Notes: generated by a model from the letters alone, not told the origin. A stretch of 43,242 bases of DNA from Neptuniibacter caesariensis (GCF_000153345.1 NZ_CH724125.1:1098137-1141378), one strand, 5' to 3'; positions 1-9,230 are shown, counted from the first letter of the stretch. Numbers and translations are program-made.

Positions 1-18
1 CCGGGTGAATCCACCCGG
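1..18 (-). terminator. Hairpin downstream of the porin gene
   Basis: CCGGGTG and CACCCGG form a 7-bp stem around a 4-nt loop, 30 nt beyond the porin stop codon. Any T-tract on the minus strand would lie outside the window, so terminator function is likely but cannot be completed here. Confidence 0.55.
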
Positions 19-47
19 CATTTATTATGTCGATCTAACTAAAAGAT

Positions 48-1340
48 TTAGAAAGGAACGATAGCCAGAACCTGGAAGTATGTGTTGGTATCGTCGTTGC
101 CCTGAGAACTACTGGAAGAATCCGGAGTATAGAAACCAACCAGAGGGCTAATAATCAGGTTATCGTTAACCACCCACTCAGCGTAAAGATCGATTTCCTG
201 GCCATCATTAGTATCCGCACCCGCATTGGTATTGCTGAAGTCGAAGAATAACGCGCCAAACGCCAGAGTTTCACTTGGTGCAGCTTTAACAGCAAGGTGA
301 TGAACATCAGTATCGCTGTTGAAAGGACCTGCATAATTTGCAGCAACTTCACCCTGGAACCAAGTACCGTAACCGCGGTTAAAACCAAAGAACAGAGGGT
401 CAAACCCTTCATCAAAGGTGCTGTAACGGTAGTTAACACTTGGCGACCATGGCAGATCAGCAAAAGTCCATCCTGCCTCTACATACCAAGCATCACCATC
501 TTTGCGAGTATTATTGCCTTGATCCTGAGTAACAAATTCAGAAGACAGGAAGAGGTTTTCAACACCAGCGTTACCCTGATAGCGAAGGCTGAAAGTATCC
601 TGACCATCACGGTGCGTATGACCCATTGTCGCCGCTTCAGTAGCGTCAACATCCAAGCCTTTTAATAGCATTGCACCGAAAGTACCTTTTTCGGTTACGT
701 ACTCAACGTTTACACCAGCCATCTCCATGCTTGACTGCGCAGCATTGTCCGATTCAATCCAGAAGATATCAGAGCGAAGGCCTTCTTTACCAATACGTAG
801 AACCGCTGTTTGATCAAACGCTTTACGAGCAGCCAGCCAGTACGCCCCACCACGGTCGAAACTATCACCCAGCACGGTGCTACCAAAGTTCAGAGCATCG
901 CCATTAATCAGGAAACCATCACCAAATGACAAGTTCTGACGACCGAAAGAAAAATCGATCATATCGTTACGCCAGCCGACAAAAGCATCTTCAAGGTCCG
1001 TTTCACGTTCAGAACCATTGGAGAAGCCTGCTGCATCACCGTCGCCCCAGGTACCACCCGTCAGAATATTAATTCCACCATATACCTGTGAACCATTATC
1101 CAGGTTACGGTGACCGCTAAAGCCAGCTTTGATATAAGCTTCCTGCCAATCACGACTTTCTCCGGTGTTACCACCCAAAGTGTTATAGGTTTCTTCACTA
1201 CTGAAGACACCCACGATGGCTTCCACATCCAGATTAACTTCACCCGCATCACTTGAGTGCAGATTGTAGGCATGAGCTGGCATTGCAACAGCTGCAGCAA
1301 CTGCTGCTGTTATAAGAGATTTTGCGAATGTTTTTTTCAT
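48..1340 (-). CDS. Outer-membrane beta-barrel porin
   Basis: This encodes a 430-residue protein with a clear Sec signal peptide (MKKTF start, hydrophobic core, MPAHA cleavage near residue 24). The rest is an alternating amphipathic beta-barrel rich in Gly, Asp and aromatic residues, with the C-terminal Phe (ending IVPF) that the BAM machinery recognises. It resembles alginate-export-like or general substrate porins; the substrate is not evident. I chose the ATG at 1340 over the longer reading because GGAGGAG lies just upstream and the signal peptide starts there. The extra 52 upstream residues do not look like protein. A tandem decamer about 130 bp upstream (1474-1493) matches one upstream of the amine dehydrogenase operon, so it may be the uptake channel for the amine. 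That substrate assignment is inference. Confidence 0.9.
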   Translation of the reverse strand: MKKTFAKSLITAAVAAAVAMPAHAYNLHSSDAGEVNLDVEAIVGVFSSEETYNTLGGNTGESRDWQEAYIKAGFSGHRNLDNGSQVYGGINILTGGTWGDGDAAGFSNGSERETDLEDAFVGWRNDMIDFSFGRQNLSFGDGFLINGDALNFGSTVLGDSFDRGGAYWLAARKAFDQTAVLRIGKEGLRSDIFWIESDNAAQSSMEMAGVNVEYVTEKGTFGAMLLKGLDVDATEAATMGHTHRDGQDTFSLRYQGNAGVENLFLSSEFVTQDQGNNTRKDGDAWYVEAGWTFADLPWSPSVNYRYSTFDEGFDPLFFGFNRGYGTWFQGEVAANYAGPFNSDTDVHHLAVKAAPSETLAFGALFFDFSNTNAGADTNDGQEIDLYAEWVVNDNLIISPLVGFYTPDSSSSSQGNDDTNTYFQVLAIVPF

Positions 1341-1473
1341 CTGGATGGCTCCTCCACCGTCACAGTCAGTCTTGTTGTTATTAAGCTGCTGAGCTTTGCC
1401 GCAGCTTTGAATAGACTGATAGTAAAGCGGTGTTGTAAACCAGGTTTGCGGGGAATGTCTTAAATTGTTTGGA

Positions 1474-1493
1474 GATGTAACAGGATGTAAAAA
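1474..1493 (-). promoter_or_regulatory. Tandem decamer (TorR-like box) upstream of the porin
   Basis: On the minus strand two 10-bp units follow each other directly: TTTTTACATC then CTGTTACATC. The same arrangement (TTGTTACATC twice) lies upstream of qhpA at 10975-10994. OmpR-family regulators bind direct repeats with this spacing, and the TorR box is the decamer CTGTTCATAT. The site lies about 130 bp upstream of the porin start codon. Binding by the response regulator at 11124 is inferred. Confidence 0.6.
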
Positions 1494-1515
1494 CAAGACT
1501 TAGCTTGCAGGTTAT

Positions 1516-1563
1516 AAGCAGTAAGCTCATCTGTTTCTGGTTATAGAAAGGCGCTTACTGCTT
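1516..1563 (-). terminator. Long-arm inverted repeat between the porin and membrane protein genes
   Basis: AAGCAGTAAGC (1516-1526) and GCTTACTGCTT (1553-1563) are perfect 11-bp inverted arms separated by 26 nt. The repeat lies 28-75 nt past the stop of the minus-strand gene at 1591. The long loop and absence of a T-run make it an imperfect intrinsic terminator, so another role is possible. Confidence 0.4.
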
Positions 1564-1590
1564 TAACCATTTATTTGGAATAGGTACAAA

Positions 1591-2190
1591 TCAGAGAACG
1601 ATCACCCCAAACATGATCAATAAACCAAATATCGCTAACGCCCAAAATATAATGCCCAGCAGCATCCAAAGAAAATTAGGAACCGTAAGTGATTGGTTTG
1701 CCTCACCCTCCGGGTCACCTTCAAGTTGATTAACAGCCTTCTGCGCAATCAATAATGGGTAATAAAGTGCAGGCAAGATAGCCAAGCTAAGCACATCTGT
1801 CAGTGGAGAACCTATCTCCTTCATAGAAAGGCGATCCAACATATGGCTTACAATGCTAAACACCACATAGAGCGTAGCTACAAGACTTGGCTTCCAGTTA
1901 TAGCTCTTTCCTGTGCTCTTGAGGCTAGCGTCAATAATTGAGAAAAGGGAATGGGTAAAGAAAATACTAAAAATAGCCCGCGGAACCGGCCAGATATTAG
2001 CATTGGTAGCTTCTTTGTGAGCCCGCCAGTTTCGATAAAACCAATAGAGCGGATACAAAGCAAATGTAGCAAAAAACAAAATTGTGAACTTTGTTACACC
2101 TACAACATAAAAATCGCCAGACTTTACATCTGAATCTGATCCAGCATCTTTCAATTCGGCCGCTGGTGCCGCATAAGGATTACTTTCCAT
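1591..2190 (-). CDS. Small multi-pass membrane protein, function unknown
   Basis: This encodes a 199-residue protein with a polar, Asp-rich N-terminus (NPYAAP...) followed by hydrophobic segments near residues 30-50, 70-90, 105-125, 135-150 and 170-195. A motif of the YPLYWFYRNW type sits in the first membrane segment, and PVPRAIFSIFF follows it. These recur in uncharacterised small membrane proteins of the DUF4234-like kind. The ATG at 2190 is preferred over the upstream TTG at 2208 because GGGAAG lies about 10 nt upstream of it. The gene sits alone between the porin and the qhp operon, with no sign of co-transcription. I do not assign a function. Confidence 0.7.
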   Translation of the reverse strand: MESNPYAAPAAELKDAGSDSDVKSGDFYVVGVTKFTILFFATFALYPLYWFYRNWRAHKEATNANIWPVPRAIFSIFFTHSLFSIIDASLKSTGKSYNWKPSLVATLYVVFSIVSHMLDRLSMKEIGSPLTDVLSLAILPALYYPLLIAQKAVNQLEGDPEGEANQSLTVPNFLWMLLGIIFWALAIFGLLIMFGVIVL

Positions 2191-2358
2191 AGTTTTATAA
2201 CTTCCCAAATAATTAAAAGCTTTTTGATGAATTTAATCTCTCCTACGACGTCCCCCCTTAACCATCACAAGAGCCCAAAGCACATTACATCTTTTAAGCC
2301 CTATCATCCCTGTCTGAGGCCTTAGTTCTTATCCGTAAAGATAAGCTAGTACCTAAAT

Positions 2359-3696
2359 CTATAAATCAGCTCCCTGTTGCCTCAGCCAATTCATTGCCAT
2401 TACAACCTGCCGTTTTTCCAACCCCTGATTCAGTAGTCGTTCAACCAGCACTTCCTGAGTGTCAGCCTCACGATAGGCTTGCAGCACAGGAGCAAGCTTA
2501 ATACCGGAAAGATGCCAGATACCCAGCGGCTGGTCAGGTGTCGTCACGACTTCAGCCAGATCCACCAGATCATTATTCACAACAGGTCGTTTAGTCACCT
2601 CAAGCTCGCTGATATCCACTTGAAGGTGAAGCGGCTTATCATCAGGCCAAACCGCTCTTTTGCTCCAGAAGGGTGAATCAGACCACTGATCTTCCATGGC
2701 ATAAAAATCACGGCCAATTCGAGCAAACCGGTAGAAGAGCTCAGTCAGACGTAATTGATGGAACTGCTGCGCCAGACGGGATTTATCGGGTCGGGTGAGC
2801 AAAGTATTAATCACCGCAGGCGCCTGGAGCGACGAAGACAACGTTTGGAAAATACCATTGCCTGATAAAGGATCGACTGACATAGCCGCGTCACCGACAC
2901 GGATCCAGTTTTCACCACAAGCCTGTTCACAAAGAATCGGGGTACTGGTCCGGGCATGCAGCTCCCCTGTAGGCTCTGCATCCTGCAAGAAAGGCTGCGC
3001 TTCGCTTAAACGCGTTAGAAATTCATTACAATGTTCGACGAGCTTTGCTTTCTCAGGAAGGTTTGCACTGGCAACATCAAAGGTCAGCTGCAAATAGCGC
3101 CTGCCGTATTCATCAGCAGCCATCCAGGCCCAGCCACTTTCGAAACTTTGCGCAGCAGATCGGCGCTCCATTTCTGGCCCCTGCCAGTATTGCAGTAGAG
3201 AGACGGTCTCAGCGCCACGAATGCGCTTCAAACCGGCTGATGGTGCCGCTCGGCCACGCGCTTCTACTAAGAAATCAGCTTTTAACTCAATGGGCTGTTC
3301 ACAGGACTCAACAAGGATCTCATGCCCAAAAGAAGCTGATTTAACGGCATTAACCCGCCCCTGAATAACATGTATCCCTTGCATTGCCAGATCCATCATC
3401 AGCGCCTGATCAAAAGCGACACGATCAATTAAACGCTCGGTATTGGCCTGACTACTTTCACCATTCCAGGTGACATAACGCGGACTGGGGTCAGGTAAGG
3501 TTTTCAGTGCATGCTGGAAACCGGCTCCTTTCAAGCCCTCAACAACACGCTCTGAAATACCTTCCATCGCTTTAAATGGCCTGGCTTCAGAAACCATCGT
3601 GATATGGGTGTAGCCTATACGTTTAAGCCCCAACGCAACCGCGGCCCCGGAAGGACCACCACCTAAGATAACGATTTCACGTTGCTGGTTTAACAT
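2359..3696 (-). CDS. qhpG: QhpG: FAD-dependent monooxygenase for CTQ biogenesis
   Basis: This 445-residue flavoprotein opens with the Rossmann FAD signature GGGPSGAAVALGL near residues 12-25. It carries the second flavin motif, GDAAMSVDPLSGNG, near residue 270, which is typical of the tryptophan-halogenase/geranylgeranyl-reductase superfamily. In characterised QHNDH systems QhpG hydroxylates the gamma-subunit tryptophan that becomes cysteine tryptophylquinone, after QhpD has made the thioether bonds. The assignment rests on fold plus position as last gene of a complete qhp cluster, 44 bp after qhpE. The ATG at 3696 is chosen because GAGGAG lies 5-6 nt upstream; an in-frame GTG lies one codon earlier. 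A weak CTTATC/GATAAG hairpin follows the gene. Confidence 0.88.
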   Translation of the reverse strand: MLNQQREIVILGGGPSGAAVALGLKRIGYTHITMVSEARPFKAMEGISERVVEGLKGAGFQHALKTLPDPSPRYVTWNGESSQANTERLIDRVAFDQALMMDLAMQGIHVIQGRVNAVKSASFGHEILVESCEQPIELKADFLVEARGRAAPSAGLKRIRGAETVSLLQYWQGPEMERRSAAQSFESGWAWMAADEYGRRYLQLTFDVASANLPEKAKLVEHCNEFLTRLSEAQPFLQDAEPTGELHARTSTPILCEQACGENWIRVGDAAMSVDPLSGNGIFQTLSSSLQAPAVINTLLTRPDKSRLAQQFHQLRLTELFYRFARIGRDFYAMEDQWSDSPFWSKRAVWPDDKPLHLQVDISELEVTKRPVVNNDLVDLAEVVTTPDQPLGIWHLSGIKLAPVLQAYREADTQEVLVERLLNQGLEKRQVVMAMNWLRQQGADL

Positions 3697-3743
3697 CACG
3701 ACTCCTCGATAAACCTTCTAAAACTTCTACCTCTGACCTACGA

Positions 3744-4436
3744 TCAAGAGCTACGCCGTTCCGGACCGAAATAACTCGATTGGGCCTTAAGGGCACGATA
3801 GCCCCTTTCATACAGAGACAGATCAGAACATTCAACTTCATCCAAAGCGATTAACTGACAAGCCAAGTGCCCTGTCATATGCGCACAGCCCAGACTAGCA
3901 CCGGCTTTAGCCTGCTCCTGATCAAAGCCTAAGACATGCCCACCAAAATCGGCAAATTCGGTCTCAAGGCAGGATATCTCATCGACACTGCAACGCGCAT
4001 CTCCGGTCATACGATAGACACCCAGATACGCAGATGGATAAACCGGTTCTCCACGAGCAGGTGATGATGCACAAAGTAGAACACCCTGATTAACCGCTGC
4101 TGCAACTGCCTGCTCCAAAATTTCACGGTTTTGTCGCAGTCCCAGGCTCAAGTTGATAATTTGTACACCCTGTTCACAAAGCCAGTTTATCGCAGCGGCT
4201 ACCTGTGCGGGTGAAGTAACGCCCCGCTCGTCAAAAACCTGCGCCGAATAGATCTCCAGTCCATCCTGATGATGAGCGATAATCTCAATAATACGTCCAC
4301 CATGATCGATCTGATCAAAGGTGCTTTCGCCCATCCATAGCGCCCCATCCTCCAGATAGAAACTAGCACTGTCCGATATCAGATGACTCTGGTCCTCACG
4401 GTATCCACTATCAACCACACCAACTTTAAGATTCAA
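3744..4436 (-). CDS. qhpE: QhpE: subtilisin-like protease that removes the gamma-subunit leader
   Basis: This 230-residue protein is a minimal subtilase. The triad is readable as Asp9 (VVDSG), His45 (DHGGRI) and Ser181 (GASLGCAHMTGHLA, the counterpart of GTSMAAPHVAG). It has no signal peptide or propeptide, so it should act in the cytoplasm. QhpE in Paracoccus cleaves the 28-residue leader of the crosslinked gamma subunit, and the matching substrate is encoded at 7410. The usual subtilisin oxyanion-hole segment (AAGN) is replaced by LCASSPARGE, which fits the description of QhpE as an unusual subtilase. The first 11 bp overlap the end of qhpF, indicating translational coupling. Confidence 0.9.
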   Translation of the reverse strand: MNLKVGVVDSGYREDQSHLISDSASFYLEDGALWMGESTFDQIDHGGRIIEIIAHHQDGLEIYSAQVFDERGVTSPAQVAAAINWLCEQGVQIINLSLGLRQNREILEQAVAAAVNQGVLLCASSPARGEPVYPSAYLGVYRMTGDARCSVDEISCLETEFADFGGHVLGFDQEQAKAGASLGCAHMTGHLACQLIALDEVECSDLSLYERGYRALKAQSSYFGPERRSS

Positions 4437-6174
4437 GGTTCGGTTCCCCTTTTGCTTCGGGGCAGAACTCAGTTAAAAGCTTGCCATCGTGCAACTGTAT
4501 TTTCAGATCCACACCTTTAAGCGTTGACGCCCTGTGACTGATCAGCAAGCGAGTTTTATCTGCAAATAGCTGATCTACCGCCATGATAACTTCTTGCTCT
4601 GTTTTCTCATCCACAGCCGCGGTTGCTTCATCCAGAATCAATACACGAGGGTTTTGCAGCAGCGCTCGGGCTATTGCAATGCGCTGGCGCTGACCACCGG
4701 ACAGCTGCTGCCCTCGCTCACCGAGTTCCGACTCGAGCCCTTGCGGCAACTGCTCAATCAGATCAAGTAGCTGGGCATTTTTAGCGGCCTCATGAACCGC
4801 CTCATCTGTTGCTTCTGGTGCCGCATAGCGAATATTTTCTTTTAACGAACTTCTGAACAGCACAATATCCTGACTTACCACGGCGACCTGCTTGCGAAGC
4901 TCGCAGGTATTAACTTCGGATAGATTGACCCCATCCAGAAGCAGCCCCCCTTCTGAGGGCTCAAAGTGGCGTTGAATAAGATCGACCAGCGTTGATTTAC
5001 CGGTACCGGATGGGCCAGTTAGCGCAGCCTTACTCCCTGCTGGGATAAGGCAATCCGCTTGTTGAAAAACAAACTCGTTGCGTCCAGGGTAGTTAAAAGA
5101 AAGCCCCTCTATTTGGAGCTCACCCTTTCCATCAATCGGTAAGATATGGCCTTGCGCGATATCTTGCACTTCAGGCTGGTGCAGACGTAGTTCATTCACG
5201 CGCCCCAGGCTGACACTCATTCGTTGAACCGCAACATAGAGTCCCAATAAACTATTCACCGGGCCCACTGCCATCCCAAGGTAAGTCGAAAAAGCGATCA
5301 GCGAACCCAACTGCCAGTTACCTTCAATCACCCAGTAACCGCCAATCAAGAAAGCAGCCGCACGCGTGACCGACGTAAGCGTATTCGGTATCGCCTGGGT
5401 AAAGAATTCGGTGACCTGCAATTTGAGCAGATCACCAAGGTAATGCTGATTAAGCCCTTCTAGTCGTTCCCGCTCTTTTGGCTCCTGACCAACTGACTGG
5501 ATAAATTTCATGGCCGGTAGGGTTTCTACCAGAAAACTGGAAATATCCGCAGACCGCTCACGCAGCCGACGAGTACGTACCTCAACCTTCTGGCGCATCC
5601 AGCGCAACCAGATAACCTCAAGAGGGATCAATACCAGTACTAACAATGAAAGCTCCCAGGAGAGCACTAGCATCATGGTCGCAGCGCCCACCAGCCCTAA
5701 GATACTGCTCACCGCGGCAAATAAGCTATCCACAGCAAAGCGCTGAATCTGGGCAACGTCGCCATCAATTCGGGAGATAAGATCACCAATGCGCTGACGC
5801 CCGTAAAACAGCGGCGATAAGCCCTGTAGGTGCCGGTAGATATCATTACGCAGAGCAAACAGGATAGTGCCGGACAGTTTTGTATGGAGGTAACGGTTCA
5901 CGCCTGAAAGCGCTGTACTAAAAATACCGACAAAGATCATGCCGATAGCAACCGTGATTAATGCCCCGTAATCTTTAGCTAACAGGCCATCATCGATAAG
6001 CATCTTAGTTAACCAGGGCTGCAACAGTACCAGCAGGGAGGCAACGACTGAGAGCGCGAGCAAGCCTAGAATCGCTTTATGCTGTGGCCGAACAAAGCTA
6101 TACAGCCAACGGAAAGCCTGCTCTAGCTGCGCAGGGTTATCATGGGTAACGGTGCGGGAAAGCCACTTTAACAT
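4426..6174 (-). CDS. qhpF: QhpF: ABC transporter (fused membrane and ATPase domains)
   Basis: This is a 582-residue half-transporter. The six-helix exporter domain spans about residues 30-320. The nucleotide-binding domain follows, with Walker A GPSGTGKST at 387-395, signature LSGGQ at 491-495, Walker B LILDEA at 512-517 and an H-loop ISHRAS near 545. It should work as a homodimer in the inner membrane. In QHNDH systems this protein is proposed to export the matured gamma subunit, whose leader is not a Sec signal. That role is by family and context, not visible in the sequence. It is separated from qhpB by a strong hairpin (6215-6244), so it is probably expressed at a lower level than the structural genes. 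Confidence 0.9.
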   Translation of the reverse strand: MLKWLSRTVTHDNPAQLEQAFRWLYSFVRPQHKAILGLLALSVVASLLVLLQPWLTKMLIDDGLLAKDYGALITVAIGMIFVGIFSTALSGVNRYLHTKLSGTILFALRNDIYRHLQGLSPLFYGRQRIGDLISRIDGDVAQIQRFAVDSLFAAVSSILGLVGAATMMLVLSWELSLLVLVLIPLEVIWLRWMRQKVEVRTRRLRERSADISSFLVETLPAMKFIQSVGQEPKERERLEGLNQHYLGDLLKLQVTEFFTQAIPNTLTSVTRAAAFLIGGYWVIEGNWQLGSLIAFSTYLGMAVGPVNSLLGLYVAVQRMSVSLGRVNELRLHQPEVQDIAQGHILPIDGKGELQIEGLSFNYPGRNEFVFQQADCLIPAGSKAALTGPSGTGKSTLVDLIQRHFEPSEGGLLLDGVNLSEVNTCELRKQVAVVSQDIVLFRSSLKENIRYAAPEATDEAVHEAAKNAQLLDLIEQLPQGLESELGERGQQLSGGQRQRIAIARALLQNPRVLILDEATAAVDEKTEQEVIMAVDQLFADKTRLLISHRASTLKGVDLKIQLHDGKLLTEFCPEAKGEPNLES

Positions 6175-6214
6175 CAGAGGCGAATTACTCTTTTTATTGT
6201 TTTAGGTGTGAGAC

Positions 6215-6244
6215 AAAAAGGGGCGATATAGATCGCCCCTTTTT
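6215..6244 (-). terminator. Intra-operon terminator/attenuator between qhpB and qhpF
   Basis: GGGGCGAT and ATCGCCCC form an 8-bp GC-rich stem with a 4-nt loop. A-tracts on one side and T-tracts on the other make it an intrinsic terminator readable on both strands. It lies 26 nt after the qhpB stop and before qhpF, inside an otherwise collinear gene set. Confidence 0.85.
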
Positions 6245-6269
6245 CACTTTATTAGGAATAACCCTAATC

Positions 6270-7397
6270 TTAGCGCTGTACTTTTGCAATACGCATGTCC
6301 GAAGTCGACATATCACCACTCAACTGAATGGAACCAATCTTCTCCAGCGTTTCAGGATCATGGACAGAAATGTCGCTGGACGTGCCACCCACATAGATCT
6401 TGCTACCATCCTGCAACATGTTGATGTTGTAGTAGGTATGCGGCATGTTATGAACCTTCAGCGTTTTGCCTTCTTTGATATTGTGTTTAGACAGCGTATT
6501 AAACGCACCGTACACAATGTCAGAGTCATTAGGATCTGTCAGCCAGTTGAAGACGATAAACTCAAATGGCAGAACCTCACCTGATGTCAGCTCACCGGTT
6601 TTGGTATCGATTCGCGTCATACCCCAAAGGAATTCCGCTTTCTCCATATCCCCCGGCGCACCGTTCCACTTAATAGTGAAGTACGGCATGATGTACTCGC
6701 CAATGTGCTCACCAATAGTGTGCATCTGGAATGCATCCGGTGGTACCCACCCCTCAGGGCTACGGTCCCAGTTTTGCAATTTAGCCAGTGTACGAATCTT
6801 ACCGGTTTTAGCATTAATCGCTTTAACATCGCCGCCACCCAGAATCACTTCATTAGTCGCTTCGATGTAACCCAGTTTAGTGATACGACGATCAACCGGG
6901 AACGTACGTACCGGTTTCGCATCCATACCATCAGCCGTGTTGTAAACGGCCAGACGCGGCTGCTGGGTTTCAAAGTGATCTTTATGTAAAGTCACCGGGT
7001 TCTGAACAGTATAAAGCTCTTTACCATCAGCACTGATTGCCATGGAGATGATGCTTTTCACCTGCTCTTTTGGTGTGGACTGTGACATTGAGAAAACGAT
7101 CTTACAGTTACTGATATCGAAACCAACAACATCTTCCCACTTGTTCGTCATCACGTAAGCGATCTTGCCATCCGGTGACGGTGCAACACCACCGTTACCA
7201 AAAGTGCCCGGCACATCACAGCTGCGCAGAAGCTTATCGGTTTTAGTATCGATAACATGCAGCTGATTAGGACGAGTCACTGTCAGCAGGTACTCATCTG
7301 TAGCCGCCTGAGCAGACAAACCGGTACCCAGAAGGGCCAGGCTGGTCATCGCAGTGCCCAGCAGACGTGCTGGTTTAAAGCTCTTAGATAATTTCAT
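6270..7397 (-). CDS. qhpB: QhpB: QHNDH beta subunit (seven-bladed propeller)
   Basis: This is a 375-residue precursor with a Sec signal peptide (basic MKLSKSFKPAR, hydrophobic core, cleavage near Ala31). The mature part consists of repeated YVxN/SPDG-type blades, for example VAPSPDGKIAYVMTNKW and MAISADGKELYTV, typical of the amine dehydrogenase beta-propeller. In the QHNDH heterotrimer the beta subunit packs against the CTQ-bearing gamma subunit and helps form the active site in the periplasm. GGGAG lies 7 nt before the ATG at 7397, and the qhpC stop is only 12 nt upstream, so the two are co-translated. The equivalent Pseudomonas gene is sometimes called peaD. Confidence 0.93.
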   Translation of the reverse strand: MKLSKSFKPARLLGTAMTSLALLGTGLSAQAATDEYLLTVTRPNQLHVIDTKTDKLLRSCDVPGTFGNGGVAPSPDGKIAYVMTNKWEDVVGFDISNCKIVFSMSQSTPKEQVKSIISMAISADGKELYTVQNPVTLHKDHFETQQPRLAVYNTADGMDAKPVRTFPVDRRITKLGYIEATNEVILGGGDVKAINAKTGKIRTLAKLQNWDRSPEGWVPPDAFQMHTIGEHIGEYIMPYFTIKWNGAPGDMEKAEFLWGMTRIDTKTGELTSGEVLPFEFIVFNWLTDPNDSDIVYGAFNTLSKHNIKEGKTLKVHNMPHTYYNINMLQDGSKIYVGGTSSDISVHDPETLEKIGSIQLSGDMSTSDMRIAKVQR

Positions 7398-7409
7398 CGC
7401 CTAACTCCC

Positions 7410-7733
7410 TTACTCAGATTCCGGGAAGATCGCATCGATCTTACGCCAGTCTTCATCTGCTTTAGCCACATCCTGAGACCAGTTAGGATGCGAAGACATT
7501 GTGTCCGGAACCTGCGCAGGCCACCAGCAAGCGTCCGCACAACCATACAGGTCAGATTCCATTGGCTGGCACAGGGAGCCCAGGCCACCAAACGGGTCAA
7601 CTTCCCAACCCGGATCGTTCACTGAAGTACAGCCCACTACAGACTGCATCGCTACCACTTCTTCCACATCGCCCTGGGAGACAGCAGCATCCAGCATTTT
7701 TGCTTTCTTATTGAATGACTTTAAATGTTTCAT
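7410..7733 (-). CDS. qhpC: QhpC: QHNDH gamma subunit, CTQ-bearing RiPP-like peptide
   Basis: This is a 107-residue precursor. Offsetting published mature numbering by 28 aligns every crosslink residue. The thioether pairs are Cys35-Glu44, Cys55-Asp61 and Cys69-Asp77, and the CTQ pair is Cys65-Trp71 (in GCADACWWP). This implies a 28-residue cytoplasmic leader ending near VVAM, to be removed by QhpE. Asp61 is the counterpart of the proposed catalytic base. QhpD makes the thioethers and QhpG hydroxylates the tryptophan. The ATG at 7733 (MKHLKSF) is chosen over an upstream in-frame start at 7769 that runs into qhpD and would lengthen the leader. Only 4 nt separate it from the qhpD stop. Confidence 0.95.
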   Translation of the reverse strand: MKHLKSFNKKAKMLDAAVSQGDVEEVVAMQSVVGCTSVNDPGWEVDPFGGLGSLCQPMESDLYGCADACWWPAQVPDTMSSHPNWSQDVAKADEDWRKIDAIFPESE

Positions 7734-7737
7734 TTGC

Positions 7738-9171
7738 TTAAGCACCTCTTCGTGGAGATACATATGCATCGAAGAACCCTGGGTTCTCCAGCATAATCTG
7801 CGAGTACACCTCTACCCCATAGTCGATCCAGTCACGTAACAGATCACAATAGTGGTAGGAAGGTGTCGCAGGATCACCATATTTTGCATAGCTTTCGTGA
7901 TAGCAGCCGCCAGAACAGATATTACGGATTCGACAGGTTTCACAACCTTTACCGCTACGATCCAGACGCTCCTCGATAAAACCAGATAGGGCGGGCTTAT
8001 CGATACCGTTCTCGACATCACCAAACAAAGGCATGTCTGATCCGGTAAAGCGATGGCACAGGTTCAAACCACCCTCTTTATCCACCGCCAACAAACCGAC
8101 ACCGGCACCGCAAGGCAATTGTTTCTTATTGCCTTCATGCAGATCGGTCATCAACTGGTGCATATTGCCAAAGCCGAAGTTTTTATTTTGCAGAGCTGCT
8201 TCCAGATACTGTTTACCCAGACGCTTCTGGCCTTCAAACACCTCTTCCATCTCTTCAGGAGTCAGGTTGAATGCAGCAATATCGCCAGAAGTAACCGGGC
8301 CAAAGCCCACTTCTGCAAAACCCAGATCGTGATATAGGTGATTAAAGATGGCTTCCACATCCGTGATGCCACGTGTCAGGGTGACACGGCAACCGACAGG
8401 TCTCGCTGTGTAACGAGACAACAGCATGTCGACCTTTTTCTTAACAACATCATAAGTTCCCTGACCACCCACAGTGATGCGGTTTTTATCATGCATCGCC
8501 TTTGGCCCATCCATAGAGATAGTCAGACCAAAACGGTGTTCATTAAACCAATCAATCAAATCTTCATTCAGAAGGGTTGCATTGGTTGTCAGGGTGAAGT
8601 CCACACGTGCCTCAAGATCTGCAAAACGACGTTCGCAGTAAGCAACAACTTCACGTATTAGTGGCATATTCGACAATGGTTCACCACCGAAGAACACCAC
8701 ATTGTATTGACGCTGATCCGGCGACTCTTTCAACAGCATTTCTACTGACTGAATCGCCGTTTCTACTGACATTTTCAGACCTTCTGAGGGGGTCGTCAGA
8801 TCTTCTTTATAACAGTAGGTACAACTCAGGTTACACCCGGTATTAACGTTCAATACAACCGTTGTTAAGGGGAAGTTTTCCACCTTTTGTGGCTCAGGAT
8901 TGTAGCGGGCTACACCGTTGCTATCGTGGATAATTTCCAGCGATTTGAACTCTTCGAGTAGATCGAAAACCTCACTTGGAGCATAACGGCTTGCCAGACG
9001 CTCTTTGATCATTGGCGCTGTAACTTCACCCTGTTCGCCAAACAGATCAATAACATCCTTACTCATCTGATCCAGTTCAAACAGACCACTGGTAGGCACA
9101 TGAAACAGCATGGTGCGCGATTTCAGATCCACCAGATGGATGTTTGGTTTTACCAGAGACAGAGATCCCAT
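7738..9171 (-). CDS. qhpD: QhpD: radical SAM/SPASM maturase
   Basis: This 477-residue protein carries the radical SAM cluster motif CNLSCTYC at Cys113, Cys117 and Cys120, followed by the FFGGEPL glycine-rich strand. The C-terminal SPASM region is Cys-rich ([33 protein letters not shown]) and would hold auxiliary 4Fe-4S clusters. The first 100 residues form a small winged-helix-like peptide-recognition region. QhpD installs the three Cys-to-Asp/Glu methylene thioethers in the gamma subunit encoded immediately downstream. The ATG at 9171 has GAGGTG 5 nt upstream; an in-frame GTG two codons earlier is disfavoured. It is also known as peaB-type maturase. Confidence 0.94.
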   Translation of the reverse strand: MGSLSLVKPNIHLVDLKSRTMLFHVPTSGLFELDQMSKDVIDLFGEQGEVTAPMIKERLASRYAPSEVFDLLEEFKSLEIIHDSNGVARYNPEPQKVENFPLTTVVLNVNTGCNLSCTYCYKEDLTTPSEGLKMSVETAIQSVEMLLKESPDQRQYNVVFFGGEPLSNMPLIREVVAYCERRFADLEARVDFTLTTNATLLNEDLIDWFNEHRFGLTISMDGPKAMHDKNRITVGGQGTYDVVKKKVDMLLSRYTARPVGCRVTLTRGITDVEAIFNHLYHDLGFAEVGFGPVTSGDIAAFNLTPEEMEEVFEGQKRLGKQYLEAALQNKNFGFGNMHQLMTDLHEGNKKQLPCGAGVGLLAVDKEGGLNLCHRFTGSDMPLFGDVENGIDKPALSGFIEERLDRSGKGCETCRIRNICSGGCYHESYAKYGDPATPSYHYCDLLRDWIDYGVEVYSQIMLENPGFFDAYVSPRRGA

Positions 9172-9230
9172 AATCACCTCGTTAATATTTGTATGCCATA
9201 TCGGCTGTTGAGGTTGCTATCACATTCAGA

